From: Bacteroidales bacterium
GTDB lineage: Bacteria > Bacteroidota > Bacteroidia > Bacteroidales > UBA932
Reading direction: 5' to 3'
Length of the DNA stretch: 64,000 bases
NCBI GenBank assembly: GCA_017509685.1
Contig: JAFWPA010000009.1
Span: forward strand, 140,351 to 204,350
The first letter of the stretch is position 1; each line of letters starts with the position of its first letter. Made by a program: the position numbers and the translations under genes. The notes beneath the pieces were generated by a model, which was given only the letters and a program-made list of their open reading frames with translations, was not told the DNA's origin and ran no database searches. Below are positions 1 through 7,789 of this stretch, piece by piece.

Positions 1-1461
1 CTCAAGGCCCATTACTCTACCCGTTACCTCACCATCAAGTACCTGGAGGGGGACCGGGAGGTGGAGGAGCAGCTGTCCGGCATGCCCAACATCCAGGACA
101 TCGCCTTTGCCCGGGCCGATGAGGCCGTGAACATCTGGGAAATGATGGAATGCTCCCTGGAGAGCGCCATCGTGGATGCCAAATATGCCTTTATCCAGGG
201 TGCCCTGGCCGAAACGTACAAGCAATTTCACGCCGACCGGCCCCGGCACACTATTACGGACAAAATAGACGCCCTTGTCACCAACCAATGGCTCGCGTTC
301 CCTATCTTTCTTTTGTTGTTGTGGTTTATTTTCTGGGCTACCTTTACCATCGGCCAGTATCCGATGGACTGGATTGACGCGGGAGTAAACTGGTTCGGTG
401 GCAAGGTGGCCGGCTGGATGCCCGCCGGATGGTTCAGGGATTTGCTGGTAGACGGTATCATCGCGGGCTGCGGCAGCGTGCTGGTATTCCTGCCCAACAT
501 CCTCATCCTGTACTTCTTCATCTCCATCCTGGAAGACACCGGGTATATGTCCCGAGCGGCTTTCATCGTGGACAAACTGATGCACCGGATTGGCCTGCAC
601 GGCAAGAGTTTCATCCCCATGGTGATGGGCTTCGGCTGCAACGTGCCCGCCATCATGGCCACACGCGCCATCGAGAACCGCAAGAGCCGGCTGATAACCA
701 TCGCCATCATCCCCTTTATGTCCTGTGCGGGACGGTTGCCCATCTTCCTGCTCTTCGCAGGTGCGTTCTTCCCGCACAACGCCGCCACCGCCTTGATGGG
801 AATCTACCTGCTGGGGGTGCTGCTGGCCATCCTTTCGGCCATGGTGCTGGGGAAATTCATCAAGGACGACGAACTCCCCTTCGTGATGGAACTGCCGCCG
901 TACCGGATGCCCACGGCCAAGGCTATCGGCCGGCATACCTGGGAAATGGGCAAGCAGTATCTGCAGAAGATGGCCACCACCATCCTCCTGTTCTCCATCG
1001 CCATCTGGTTCCTGGGCTACTTCCCGCGCCACGAAGGCGCCACCGCCGCCTACCAGCAGGAGCACTCCTATATCGGCATGGTAGGCAAGACCGTGGAACC
1101 CGCCCTGGAGCCCCTGGGCTTCAACTGGATGATGGACGTGGGCCTGCTCACCGGCATCGGCGCCAAAGAACTGGTCATCAGCTCGCTGGGCGTGATGTAT
1201 GCGCAGGAGGGGGAACTCACCGAAGTCGATGATGGCGACACTGCCCTGCAGGCTGCGCTGAAGGCCTCCATCCCGGTGGCCGCCGCCGTCGCCTATATGG
1301 TCTTCGTGCTGCTGTACTTCCCCTGCATCGCCACCTTCGTAGCCATTAAAAACGAAACAGGAAAATGGCGCTGGGCCATTCTCCTGTGTCTGTATACCTT
1401 CTTGGTTGCCTGGATTTGCGCCTTTGCGGCGTTCCGGCTGGGCCTGTTGCTCTGGCCTTAA
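1..1461 (+). CDS. feoB: Ferrous iron transport protein B, C-terminal part (truncated by window start)
   Basis: Open reading from base 1 with no start in the window, so the N-terminal G domain lies upstream. The visible part is the polytopic inner-membrane region that moves Fe(II) into the cytoplasm. The first Gate motif is seen as GFGCNVPAIMATR, followed by PFMSCAGRLPIF, and the second conserved block as GIGAKELVISSLGVMY, with several hydrophobic segments between. FeoB is the main ferrous iron importer of anaerobes. The stop codon overlaps the convergent mdh stop by 4 bases, so the two transcription units run tail to tail. Identification is firm; how the N terminus is built cannot be seen here. 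Confidence 0.95.
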   Translation, partial: LKAHYSTRYLTIKYLEGDREVEEQLSGMPNIQDIAFARADEAVNIWEMMECSLESAIVDAKYAFIQGALAETYKQFHADRPRHTITDKIDALVTNQWLAFPIFLLLLWFIFWATFTIGQYPMDWIDAGVNWFGGKVAGWMPAGWFRDLLVDGIIAGCGSVLVFLPNILILYFFISILEDTGYMSRAAFIVDKLMHRIGLHGKSFIPMVMGFGCNVPAIMATRAIENRKSRLITIAIIPFMSCAGRLPIFLLFAGAFFPHNAATALMGIYLLGVLLAILSAMVLGKFIKDDELPFVMELPPYRMPTAKAIGRHTWEMGKQYLQKMATTILLFSIAIWFLGYFPRHEGATAAYQQEHSYIGMVGKTVEPALEPLGFNWMMDVGLLTGIGAKELVISSLGVMYAQEGELTEVDDGDTALQAALKASIPVAAAVAYMVFVLLYFPCIATFVAIKNETGKWRWAILLCLYTFLVAWICAFAAFRLGLLLWP

Positions 1462-2444
1462 AGGTTGGGGTTCTCTTTCTTCCAGTTTTCCACGGCGGGA
1501 ACGATACCCAGGGAGACGATTTCGTCGCGCATCTTCACCAGGTGCTCATAGGAAGCCTGGAGAGCAGCCATTTCTTCGGGGGTACCCTGCGGGTTGGTGA
1601 AGTGGCAGCCAGTGGCGTCAATGACGGTGGGCATAGCCATCATCACGTTCTTGTACTGGGCGTTGTTCACGTACGTGCCGGCGGGCCAGGTGAACTTGTC
1701 GCCGCCCATGGCGGCCTCGATCATCTTCACGGCCTGGTAAGCGGGGCTCTGGAAGGAGCTGCGGCCACGCAGTTTGATGATGTTGGAACCACCCTGGATG
1801 GTGTTGTGCTTGATTTCCTCGAAGCGCTCTGCGCTCAGCTTCATATCGGCCAGGGGTTTGCCGTCAATCTTGACATCGGAGGCGAATACGGCCATGGCCT
1901 CACCGTGACCACCGTAAGTGTGGGCTCCGGTTACCTTGCACTGCTGTACGCCGAACTCCTGGGCCAGGGCTTCCTGCAGACGGGTGCTGTCCAGGGCCGC
2001 CAGGGAAGTGAGCTGGCTGGGCTTGAGACCGGAGTGGATGAGGGCGGTGAGAGCGGTGACATCGGCCGGGTTGAAGATAACCACCACAAACTTGGCGTCG
2101 GGGCAGTACTTCTTGATGTTGTCACCGAATTCGGCGGCAATCTGGCAGTTGCCCTTGAGCAGATCCTCGCGGGTCATGCCTTCCTTGCGGGGAGCGCCAC
2201 CGGCGGAAACGATGTACTTGGCATCCTTGAAAGCAACGGCAGGGTCGATGGTGGCAGTGAGGTTGATACCCTCGAATGCGCAGTGATCCATTTCGGCCAG
2301 TACGCCCTTGAGACCGGGCTCGAAGATATCGTACAGGCAAATGTTGGGGGTAAGACCCAGCATGGCGGCGGTCTGGACCATGTTGGAACCGATCATGCCG
2401 GCTGCGCCGACAATCAGGAGCTTTTCATCAGTAAGAAATTTCAT
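1458..2444 (-). CDS. mdh: Malate dehydrogenase
   Basis: 328-residue protein of the lactate/malate dehydrogenase family, catalysing NAD-dependent malate/oxaloacetate interconversion in the cytoplasm. The Rossmann dinucleotide loop is near the N terminus (IVGAAGMIGSNM, residues 10-21). A conserved NPAD follows the central strand, and the catalytic His lies in a GAHTYGGHGEAM segment. Length is normal for the family. It is monocistronic, read from a TATCTTTG promoter element about 40 bases upstream, and converges on feoB. Substrate choice between malate and lactate is not proven by motif alone, but the sequence style matches Bacteroidota malate dehydrogenases. Confidence 0.9.
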   Translation of the reverse strand: MKFLTDEKLLIVGAAGMIGSNMVQTAAMLGLTPNICLYDIFEPGLKGVLAEMDHCAFEGINLTATIDPAVAFKDAKYIVSAGGAPRKEGMTREDLLKGNCQIAAEFGDNIKKYCPDAKFVVVIFNPADVTALTALIHSGLKPSQLTSLAALDSTRLQEALAQEFGVQQCKVTGAHTYGGHGEAMAVFASDVKIDGKPLADMKLSAERFEEIKHNTIQGGSNIIKLRGRSSFQSPAYQAVKMIEAAMGGDKFTWPAGTYVNNAQYKNVMMAMPTVIDATGCHFTNPQGTPEEMAALQASYEHLVKMRDEIVSLGIVPAVENWKKENPNL

Positions 2445-2486
2445 GATATGTGTGTGTTTAATGTGTTCGCTTTTCGTTTGAGCCTA

Positions 2487-2494
2487 CAAAGATA
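2487..2494 (-). promoter_or_regulatory. -7 element of mdh promoter
   Basis: TATCTTTG on the minus strand, matching the Bacteroidota -7 consensus TAnnTTTG. It predicts a leader of about 40 bases for mdh. A second, weaker ATCTTTG match lies about 20 bases further upstream. Confidence 0.6.
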
Positions 2495-2537
2495 CGAATT
2501 TCCGTGCAAAGATTCGTTGGAATTCCCAAAAATGAAT

Positions 2538-2545
2538 TATCTTTG
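2538..2545 (+). promoter_or_regulatory. -7 element upstream of structured RNA / PPTase
   Basis: TATCTTTG on the plus strand, a perfect TAnnTTTG element. It lies about 175 bases before the PPTase start codon, so the transcript begins with a long, apparently folded leader. That is unlike most genes here, whose leaders are very short. Confidence 0.6.
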
Positions 2546-2551
2546 TGGCGT

Positions 2552-2715
2552 AAAATTGTAACGAACAGTATGGAGCCTCCCAGTCAGGTCAAATCCAATC
2601 AGTTAACGGGCGTCGGTTCAGACGACCCTCTGTCGCGATTATACACCTTTAATAACTGAGAACCCGGTGCCGCCAAGGCATGCGGGCGCTTCACTATTGT
2701 CGTTCGAAAACCTTT
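2552..2715 (+). ncRNA. Candidate structured RNA (6S-like rod or structured leader)
   Basis: About 160 bases between a strong promoter and the PPTase start, able to fold into one long interrupted hairpin. The closing stem is CGAAC at 2562-2566 with GTTCG at 2702-2706. An inner stem pairs 2609-2619 (GGCGTC then GGTTC) with 2660-2671 (GAACC, one bulged C, GGTGCC), giving 11 pairs. A small apical CGAC/GTCG hairpin adds to it. Size and rod shape recall 6S RNA, but no family signature was recognised. A PPTase leader or riboswitch is equally possible. A 29-codon reading frame (2571-2660) inside it looks coincidental. Confidence 0.4.
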
Positions 2716-2718
2716 GTA

Positions 2719-3357
2719 ATGGGACTTTATTTAAAGAAGAAACTGGACAACGAAGCCACCATCGGCGTGTGGCAAATCACAGAAACGGAGGAGGAGCTGA
2801 CCAAGCTCAGCGCCACCCCCACGGACGAGATGGAAGAAATCTCGTTCATCAAGAGCGAATCCCTTCGCAAACAGCGGCTGGCCGTACGCGCCCTGCTCAA
2901 TACCCTCTTTGAGGAAAAAGTGTACCTGAGCCACCACGACAACGGCAAACCCTATCTGGAGAACAACGCTGTCAATATCTCCATCACCCATACAGAAAAA
3001 TACGTAGCCGTCATCCTGCACGAGGAAGAGGACTGCGGCATCGATATCGAATCCCTGGACCGGGACTTCAGCGCCGTGGAAAAGAAAGCCCTGAGCGAAG
3101 ACGAAATCGACGACCTGGAAGAAGAGAAGAGAAACGAGCAACTGGCCATCTACTGGTGCGCCAAGGAAGCTATCTTCAAGCTCTTAAGCCGCTATAACGT
3201 GGACTTCGCCGAGCAAATTGAAATTGAGCGCTTCCGCCCCCGCGGCGAAGGCGAACTGGAAGCCACCTTCATCGACAAAAACGAAGACGAAGAAGAGTTC
3301 GATTTGGAATACATGACCTTCGACCGCCACGTGCTGGTCTGGGTAGTGGGAGACTAA
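2719..3357 (+). CDS. 4'-phosphopantetheinyl transferase superfamily protein
   Basis: 212-residue cytoplasmic enzyme that transfers the phosphopantetheine arm of CoA to carrier proteins such as ACP. The two hallmark blocks are present: the Mg-binding GIDIES and the WCAKEAIFKLL helix (WxxKEA, residues about 145-155). The frame stays open further upstream, but the ATG at 2719 leaves the standard N terminus and sits after the structured RNA. C-terminal residues are strongly acidic. It is monocistronic and ends before a strong hairpin terminator. Whether it serves the housekeeping fatty-acid ACP or a secondary pathway cannot be decided here. Confidence 0.85.
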   Translation: MGLYLKKKLDNEATIGVWQITETEEELTKLSATPTDEMEEISFIKSESLRKQRLAVRALLNTLFEEKVYLSHHDNGKPYLENNAVNISITHTEKYVAVILHEEEDCGIDIESLDRDFSAVEKKALSEDEIDDLEEEKRNEQLAIYWCAKEAIFKLLSRYNVDFAEQIEIERFRPRGEGELEATFIDKNEDEEEFDLEYMTFDRHVLVWVVGD

Positions 3358-3373
3358 ATCCCTCCATACAATC

Positions 3374-3394
3374 TTAGTCCGAAAATCGGGCTAA
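3374..3394 (+). terminator. Hairpin 1 after PPTase
   Basis: A 9-bp stem with a 3-base loop (arms 3374-3382 and 3386-3394) immediately downstream of the PPTase stop. The left arm can alternatively pair with the left arm of the next hairpin, because ATCTTAGTC at 3371-3379 is complementary to GACTAAGAT at 3399-3407. The two structures could therefore be exclusive. Confidence 0.4.
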
Positions 3395-3398
3395 AACA

Positions 3399-3437
3399 GA
3401 CTAAGATCGTCAGCAGTGACGATCTTAGTTCGTTTTT
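3399..3437 (+). terminator. Intrinsic terminator of PPTase gene
   Basis: A perfect 13-bp inverted repeat (3400-3412 with 3417-3429, 4-base loop GCAG) followed by a T tract at 3433-3437. This is a strong Rho-independent terminator on the plus strand. Confidence 0.75.
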
Positions 3438-3527
3438 GGACCTAATTCCACTTAAGATTGCAGCGCGGGCGGTCGAGGGGATTTTTTTTGTGGTGGAATC
3501 CGCCACAGAAAGGTTGCGGGGAAGCGT

Positions 3528-3535
3528 TATCTTTG
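3528..3535 (+). promoter_or_regulatory. -7 promoter element of the 3552-7275 operon
   Basis: TATCTTTG, with a TTG at 3514-3516 in roughly the -33 position. The predicted leader is about 12 bases. It drives the four-gene secreted-protein operon. Confidence 0.6.
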
Positions 3536-3551
3536 TGAAAAACTGATAACC

Positions 3552-4043
3552 ATGAAAAGAATCTTCACCTTGCTCGTCGCAGGCTTGTTGCTAGCCGTGT
3601 GCCAGCCGGCCGCCAATGCACAGCAGTTATCCCAGGAAGAGGTGGACGAGATGCTGCGGCAATACGGCGCCACGGACGAGTATTTTGAAATGCAGCGACT
3701 GATGGACGAAATAGCGGAAAAGTCAGAGGCCGCCGAGCGGCAGGAAAAGACCACCCGCGCCGTGATGCTCATCCTGTCCCTGGCCGTGGCGGTGATACCG
3801 CTGTGGGGCATTGGCAAACGCATTATCCAGCATCCGGAAGTGAGAACCGCCAAAGGCGTCACGCTGGCCCTGCTCATTGGCGTCGCGGGCGGCGCCGTGC
3901 TCTTTGCCATCAACTACGGCTGGATGTTCCTGCGGGTCAAATACGGTGACGAACTCAACTTTCCCCTGGCCCTGCTCATCACCGTGGGCATCGCTGCGGG
4001 GGCCATTTTCCTGATGAACAAGAAAGATGAAAAGGATTCTTAG
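3552..4043 (+). CDS. Small membrane protein with signal peptide, function unknown
   Basis: 163 residues. An N-terminal Sec signal (MKRIFTLLVAGLLLAV, ending near AANAQ) is followed by an acidic, coiled-coil-like segment (about 25-65) rich in E and Q. Three hydrophobic stretches come next (about 71-90, 100-120 and 135-155), and the C terminus is charged (NKKDEKDS). It looks like an inner-membrane protein with a short periplasmic helical region. It is the first gene of a four-gene operon and overlaps the next gene by 17 bases, implying translational coupling. I do not recognise the family. Confidence 0.7.
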   Translation: MKRIFTLLVAGLLLAVCQPAANAQQLSQEEVDEMLRQYGATDEYFEMQRLMDEIAEKSEAAERQEKTTRAVMLILSLAVAVIPLWGIGKRIIQHPEVRTAKGVTLALLIGVAGGAVLFAINYGWMFLRVKYGDELNFPLALLITVGIAAGAIFLMNKKDEKDS

Positions 4044-4545
4044 CGTCCTGCTGCTCACCTTCGCTCTTGCCTGGGCCGCGGGTGCGCAGCGCGTCAATGC
4101 CGAAATCGGCTTGTATTATCAGAACGGGCAATACGACACCGTGAAGGATAACTTCATCGGCGCGTCCATCCTGGTCCAGTTCGAGCCCTTCTTCCCTGCG
4201 TCCCTCTATCTGAGCACCGGTATAGAGGCCTCCCTGGGACTGAGCAAAGGCGGCAACGTGCCGGACTATCGCTTTGAACTGCCCGTCAAACTCTCCTGGC
4301 TGTATGAGCCTTCGCCCAAGTTTTCCGTGGGTCCCTATGCCGGGGTGTACGGGGTGGCCAACCTGATGGTAACCCCGGACGACAAATCCCTCTACAACAC
4401 GCTCCAGGGCGGATTCAGTGCGGGTCTCACTATACAGTTCGGGGCCCTGGACCTGTACGGCGGCTATTGGCGTGACTTCCTTCCCTTCCGCAAGGGCGGC
4501 AGCACCTTCAGCGGTTTCCGTATTACGCTGGGTATCTTCTTATAA
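4027..4545 (+). CDS. Outer-membrane beta-barrel protein, small
   Basis: 172 residues with a signal peptide ending in AGAQ. The rest consists of short alternating amphipathic strands (for example ASILVQFEP, SAGLTIQFGALDLYGGY) and a C-terminal strand ending in LGIFL, with a terminal Phe-x pattern typical of porin-like barrels. Eight or so strands fit the length. It overlaps the upstream gene and is followed after 6 bases by the next. The role is unknown; its partner genes suggest an envelope complex. Confidence 0.65.
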   Translation: MKRILSVLLLTFALAWAAGAQRVNAEIGLYYQNGQYDTVKDNFIGASILVQFEPFFPASLYLSTGIEASLGLSKGGNVPDYRFELPVKLSWLYEPSPKFSVGPYAGVYGVANLMVTPDDKSLYNTLQGGFSAGLTIQFGALDLYGGYWRDFLPFRKGGSTFSGFRITLGIFL

Positions 4546-4551
4546 ACGGTT

Positions 4552-5841
4552 ATGAAACGCATCCTACTCCTATTGACAGCCCTCCTCGCCGCCCTTCCGC
4601 TGGCAGCCCAATATGATATTCCGCCGGTGAGCGAAGCCAAAATAGTGGCCGTCTACTGCATCCACTGCGGACTCATCGAACTTGAAAAAGGGGAGACACA
4701 CCGGAGTGACTGCCCTTACACAAACGGTAGCGTATCGGAAAGCGAAGGATCCTACGGAAGCGGACGGGCGTCCTACGCCGACCGTCATTACGACGCCTGG
4801 TATGAACGCCAGGCGGCCCGGGAAGCCCGAAAGGCCGAAAGAGAAGCCCGGAAGTATGCCCGGCCGAAAAAGGTGAAACTGAAGGATTATATCCCCATGG
4901 CCGGACAAACCGTGGTGGCGCCCCAGGGGGCCACGGCGAACACCCAGGTCATAGCCAAATATGACAAAAAGGGCGTTCCCCGCTACGGCCTCAAGAACAA
5001 AGCTACCGGGAAATGGATACGCAAGCCCCAGTTCGAAGGCATCACCATCGTGGGTCCCCACGCCGCGGCAGCCAGCCTGAAGGGCAAGACCGCCATCATA
5101 GACCCGGATACCGGAAAGCCAACCACGGAGTATGCCTTTGACCAGTTCAAGGCCTTCCACTACCCGGACAACGCCAAAAACACCATCCTGGCCCTGGCCA
5201 AAACCAGCCCCGAAGGACAACGCGCCTGGTATATGATGAAGGCCGACGGCAACGGCAACTACAACCAGTTCATGACCTGCCTGGACACAGATTTCTATGA
5301 GGATGCCACCGGCCGGAAAGTCATTTACCGGGAAGCCGATAACCGGAAAGTGGGGATCATGGACGAGTTCGGGAACGAGATCCTGCCACCCATCTTTGAC
5401 GGGCTGCAGAACCTGGAATTCGCCGTGAACGACGCTTCCTACTACCAGGCCCGGATAGTGAAGGAAGACGGGCAGTCCGTACGGGGCGTGATAGACGACA
5501 AAGGACGCGTTGTTGTCCCCTGCCGGTACGACGCCGTGGACGCCAAATCCTGGGGCAAATACGGTATACGGGTAGAGAAAGAAGGGAAAGTGGGCGTCTT
5601 TGACGTGGAGGGAAACCAGCTGTTGCCCGACGCTTTCGATTCCCTGGAACTGGACCATTTCTGGAAGGACGACCACCACTGGGCCTTCTTCCGGGGCTGG
5701 GTGACCGACGGGGACGGCAAGCGCTACTGCGCCCTTTTCAATACGGAAGGGGAACAGCTCACCGATTTCTCCGACAGCCACCGGTATGGGTTTGAACTGG
5801 AAGATATGACAGACCGCCTGGAAGAATACAGAATTTACTGA
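4552..5841 (+). CDS. Secreted WG-repeat protein with a Cys/His metal-site-like N terminus
   Basis: 429 residues. The signal peptide (MKRILLLLTALLAALPLAAQ) is followed by a CxxC-x10-HxxxC pattern (C36, C39, H50, C54) that could bind zinc. A very basic/acidic helix rich in RKAEREAR (about 85-105) comes next. The C-terminal two thirds carry WG-type repeats: units of the form G-hydrophobic-x-D-x-x-G-x-hydrophobic-P, such as KVGIMDEFGNEILPPIFDGL, VRGVIDDKGRVVVPCRYDAV and KVGVFDVEGNQLLPDAFDSL. WG repeats generally mediate binding. It is the third gene of the operon, 6 bases after its neighbour. Specific function is unknown. Confidence 0.7.
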   Translation: MKRILLLLTALLAALPLAAQYDIPPVSEAKIVAVYCIHCGLIELEKGETHRSDCPYTNGSVSESEGSYGSGRASYADRHYDAWYERQAAREARKAEREARKYARPKKVKLKDYIPMAGQTVVAPQGATANTQVIAKYDKKGVPRYGLKNKATGKWIRKPQFEGITIVGPHAAAASLKGKTAIIDPDTGKPTTEYAFDQFKAFHYPDNAKNTILALAKTSPEGQRAWYMMKADGNGNYNQFMTCLDTDFYEDATGRKVIYREADNRKVGIMDEFGNEILPPIFDGLQNLEFAVNDASYYQARIVKEDGQSVRGVIDDKGRVVVPCRYDAVDAKSWGKYGIRVEKEGKVGVFDVEGNQLLPDAFDSLELDHFWKDDHHWAFFRGWVTDGDGKRYCALFNTEGEQLTDFSDSHRYGFELEDMTDRLEEYRIY

Positions 5842-5844
5842 CCT

Positions 5845-7275
5845 ATGAGACTCATCGCTTTATTCCTGGCACTGGCCATCCTGCCCATTCAGAAGAGTTT
5901 CACGGGCTCGCCTGATGCCAGCACCCGTGCGCCGCAATTCGAGCAAGGCGTGGTGCGCTACTTCAACCTGACTCCCGGCGGCCAGCAGGGAAACCTGGTG
6001 ATTGTGAAAGAAAACGGGCTTCCGGGCATGTGGAACAACGCCACCGCCCAGTGGCAGATTCTGCCCGGCGGCGTGCGCGAACTCTTTTTCGCCACCGCCA
6101 ACCAGTTCTATTACACCAACCTGGAAGGCCACGCCGGATTCGGCCGCATCCAGCCCGGCTTTGAGAAAAGCGGGCCCTATGATTCCGCCACTTTCTCCTG
6201 TCCATTCACAGCCATCACCTATTACCCCAGCCGGGAGGAAGTGCAGTACATTTACCTGCAGATAGGGGGCCGATGGGCCGTGCGCGGGGTGGACGGTTTT
6301 CTGGTATCGCCGGACGCTCCCCGGAAACCGGCCGATGAATCCAACGCAGACTATGTGATGCGGCAGTTCCGGGAGCTGAACGCCTCCTCCATGCATGTGG
6401 CAGCCCAGACCCACGACAGCAAAGGTAAGGGCGTATACGTCACCCTGACCGAGACGCCCTACGCGGGGCCTTATTACCTCCCTGGCATTCCCGCCGACTG
6501 TACTGTATTTCCGGAATACGGCATCTTTGGCGTGAAAGACGGGGTGCTCACCCTGGCCTGCGCCGAGTTCTACTGCTGGGAAGACGACGGCTTTTACTGG
6601 TACGAGGACTTCGGCGTAGAGCCCCCCTACATCCCCTTAAACATGGTTACCCGCTATGCCGCCGGTTTTGACGGTATCAAGGGTACCGACGGCGGGGTCT
6701 TCTACGGCACCAAGGAGGATGCCTGCTACGGCCTGCACCTGCGCCCCGACGGTTCCTACAAGTTCGGGAAGGTCTATCTGCACATCAACAGTGACGGCAC
6801 CTACACCCCCTTCGGCCACTCGGACTGGTGGGAGGACGACTGGCGGTTCCCTATGGATTTGAGCTTCCGGGAATTCTACTTTGACTATGAGTTCCAGTTC
6901 TACAGGTCCGACCCGGAGTATGACGTGGACGCCCTGTGGGAAAAGGCCAAAAAGATTTATCTGAAGGCCAACAACTGGTCAGAGTTCACGGAACGTTATC
7001 CCATGTCCACCGAAGGATATGACAACGAAAAAGGCGCGCTCAAACTGGTCTTCGCAGAAGATATCTTTCCGCCCGTTTTCGTCCCAATGAGCGCCAAGGA
7101 TGCCGAAAACCTCCTGCGAGACATCAAGAAATACGGCACCGACGAACTGGTCTGGTGGTACTCGAGGGGAATCGACGAAGAAGGATACCTGTATGCCAGT
7201 CACGTCTCTGTTGGCTGGCCGGTGAATTGGCCGGGGCAGCGCCAGGGAAGAATATTCGAATATATAGCGGAATAG
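5845..7275 (+). CDS. Secreted protein of unknown function
   Basis: 476 residues with a short hydrophobic N terminus (MRLIALFLALAILPIQ) acting as a signal peptide; no lipobox Cys is seen. The body is rich in aromatic residues and Gly, with repeated beta-type segments (YYLPGIPADCTVFPEYGIFG, WEDDGFYWYEDFG), suggesting a propeller or repeat beta fold like the WG-repeat neighbour. It starts 3 bases after the WG-repeat gene and is the last gene of the operon. It converges on nrdG, with 4 bases between them. No family was recognised. Confidence 0.6.
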   Translation: MRLIALFLALAILPIQKSFTGSPDASTRAPQFEQGVVRYFNLTPGGQQGNLVIVKENGLPGMWNNATAQWQILPGGVRELFFATANQFYYTNLEGHAGFGRIQPGFEKSGPYDSATFSCPFTAITYYPSREEVQYIYLQIGGRWAVRGVDGFLVSPDAPRKPADESNADYVMRQFRELNASSMHVAAQTHDSKGKGVYVTLTETPYAGPYYLPGIPADCTVFPEYGIFGVKDGVLTLACAEFYCWEDDGFYWYEDFGVEPPYIPLNMVTRYAAGFDGIKGTDGGVFYGTKEDACYGLHLRPDGSYKFGKVYLHINSDGTYTPFGHSDWWEDDWRFPMDLSFREFYFDYEFQFYRSDPEYDVDALWEKAKKIYLKANNWSEFTERYPMSTEGYDNEKGALKLVFAEDIFPPVFVPMSAKDAENLLRDIKKYGTDELVWWYSRGIDEEGYLYASHVSVGWPVNWPGQRQGRIFEYIAE

Positions 7276-7279
7276 AAGC

Positions 7280-7789
7280 CTACCGCAACGGCTCCAGTGC
7301 AACCGTCCCGGGAATGTCGTCCTGGGGCGGTTGTCCGTGTAAATAGATGATGCGCTGGTTGGGGCTGCCGCGGAACAGGAGGTCCGTATCCCGCTGTTCC
7401 AGGATGAAGGGGCCGTCTACCAGCACGTCCAGGTACGGCAGCAGCTGGGACAGTTTGGCCGATGCCTGGATTTCCTCCAGCGTGAAGCCCGTCCAGCACC
7501 AGATGGTCTTGGAGGTCTCTTCCTTGATGCGCCGGGCCAGCTCCGTGAAGGCCTCCACCTGGTAGAAGGGGTCTCCGCCGGAGAAGGTGACGTCCGACAT
7601 TTCATCGGCCCGGACAATCTCGAAGAGTTCGTCCGTGGTCATCCATCGGCCCGCGTTGAAATCCCAGCTCTGGGGATTGTGGCAGCCCTTGCACGCGTGC
7701 TTGCACCCGGCACAGTAAATGGCCGTGCGGAAACCGGGTCCGTCGGCCATTGTCTGTTCGATGATGTCTAATACGCGGATTCTACTCAT
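7280..7789 (-). CDS. nrdG: Anaerobic ribonucleoside-triphosphate reductase activating protein
   Basis: 169-residue radical SAM activase that installs the glycyl radical on NrdD. The [4Fe-4S]/SAM motif CxxxCxxC is visible as CKHACKGC, followed by HNPQSWD, and TFSGGDPFYQ is the SAM-binding GGD block. The frame is open further upstream, but the ATG at 7789 (MSRIRVLDII) gives the normal length and overlaps the nrdD stop by 8 bases (ATGAGTAG). This implies translational coupling in an nrdD-nrdG operon. It is active only without oxygen, in agreement with an anaerobic host. Confidence 0.93.
   Translation of the reverse strand: MSRIRVLDIIEQTMADGPGFRTAIYCAGCKHACKGCHNPQSWDFNAGRWMTTDELFEIVRADEMSDVTFSGGDPFYQVEAFTELARRIKEETSKTIWCWTGFTLEEIQASAKLSQLLPYLDVLVDGPFILEQRDTDLLFRGSPNQRIIYLHGQPPQDDIPGTVALEPLR

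Noticed and set aside
1365-2561. 398-codon open frame opposite mdh
   Set aside because: Shadow of mdh, which has the Rossmann loop and catalytic His on the other strand.
2571-2660. 29-codon reading frame in the PPTase upstream region
   Set aside because: Lies inside a foldable RNA region and has no ribosome-binding context or recognisable sequence; kept only as an alternative to the RNA interpretation.
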